Below, one piece after another: positions 33,349 through 33,403 of a stretch of DNA of 33,403 bases. This stretch comes from an uncultured Alphaproteobacteria bacterium (GTDB lineage Bacteria > Pseudomonadota > Alphaproteobacteria > Rhizobiales > Ancalomicrobiaceae): the NCBI GenBank assembly GCA_937892955.1, contig CALBKH010000133.1, forward strand, positions 1 to 33,403, read 5' to 3'. A program made the translations under genes and the position numbers. The notes under the pieces are model-generated. The model made no database searches and was not told the origin of the DNA. It was given only the letters and a program-made list of their open reading frames with translations. The number at the start of each line of letters is the position of its first letter. Position 1 is the first letter of the stretch.

Positions 33349-33403
33349 TCACAACCCCCTCACCTTCGGCCGCCCCTTGCCTTCGAGCATCAGGGCGGTC
33401 AGC
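33349..33403 (-). CDS. Terminase large subunit, C-terminal end (partial, RcGTA g2-like)
   Basis: The last 17 codons of a gene continuing beyond the window edge: LTALMLEGKGRPKVRGL and a TGA at 33349-33351. The LTALML and RPKVRGL pattern is typical of the C-terminus of GTA and phage terminase large subunits, and the position just upstream of portal is where that gene belongs. Only the end is visible, so the identification depends on context. Confidence 0.7.
   Translation of the reverse strand, partial: LTALMLEGKGRPKVRGL

Noticed and set aside
20110..33403. Complete inducible prophage
   Set aside because: The visible part has only particle genes, in GTA order, with no integrase, repressor, replication genes or att repeats. 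The left edge runs directly into host regulatory genes. Genes before the terminase are outside the window.

Overview
The window is visibly G+C-rich DNA from an alphaproteobacterium. It is most likely from the Hyphomicrobiales (Rhizobiales). Three things support this: a cycHJKL-type cytochrome c maturation operon next to degP, an OmpR-type two-component pair and glnE (a gene order known from rhizobia); a Rhodobacter-type gene transfer agent (GTA) cluster; and RIME/REPIN-like palindromic repeats. The assignment is inferred from gene content, not from a database search.

Positions 1-10.1 kb, mostly minus strand: a secreted four-EF-hand protein; GlnE, which adenylylates and de-adenylylates glutamine synthetase; a plus-strand pair (hexapeptide-repeat protein and aldo/keto reductase); a Tat-exported beta carbonic anhydrase; then histidine kinase, response regulator and DegP-type protease, transcribed degP to regulator to kinase. 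A divergent small secreted peptide follows, then a strong double-hairpin region.

Positions 10.7-19.8 kb, minus strand: the ccmI-ccmE-ccmF-ccmH operon for late steps of cytochrome c haem ligation; a helical protein of unknown function; a 17-kDa-antigen-like lipoprotein; and a PepSY protein, response regulator and PhoQ-like kinase module. A small holin-like membrane protein marks the border with the next block.

Positions 20.1-33.4 kb, minus strand: a GTA/prophage-type particle cluster. In transcription order it has the terminase large subunit (only its last 17 codons), portal, a g3.5-like protein, a 46-aa ORF, prohead protease, HK97 capsid, connector, head closure, tail terminator, major tail protein, two tail-assembly chaperone reading frames, a short tape measure, distal tail, Cys-rich hub, NlpC/P60 peptidase and the 1294-aa TIM-barrel tail-tip protein. 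Every frame looks open. Genes are packed with ATGA/GTGA overlaps, and gene order follows the Rhodobacter capsulatus GTA.

The most notable observations are in this cluster. The two chaperone frames are joined by a candidate -1 programmed frameshift site (C_CCG_GGG) with a hairpin just downstream. Two 155-bp palindromic elements bracket portal and g3.5. A 12-bp-arm hairpin sits after the capsid gene. A plus-strand DUF465/YdcH-like gene splits the cluster between tape measure and distal tail and ends in a convergent hairpin.
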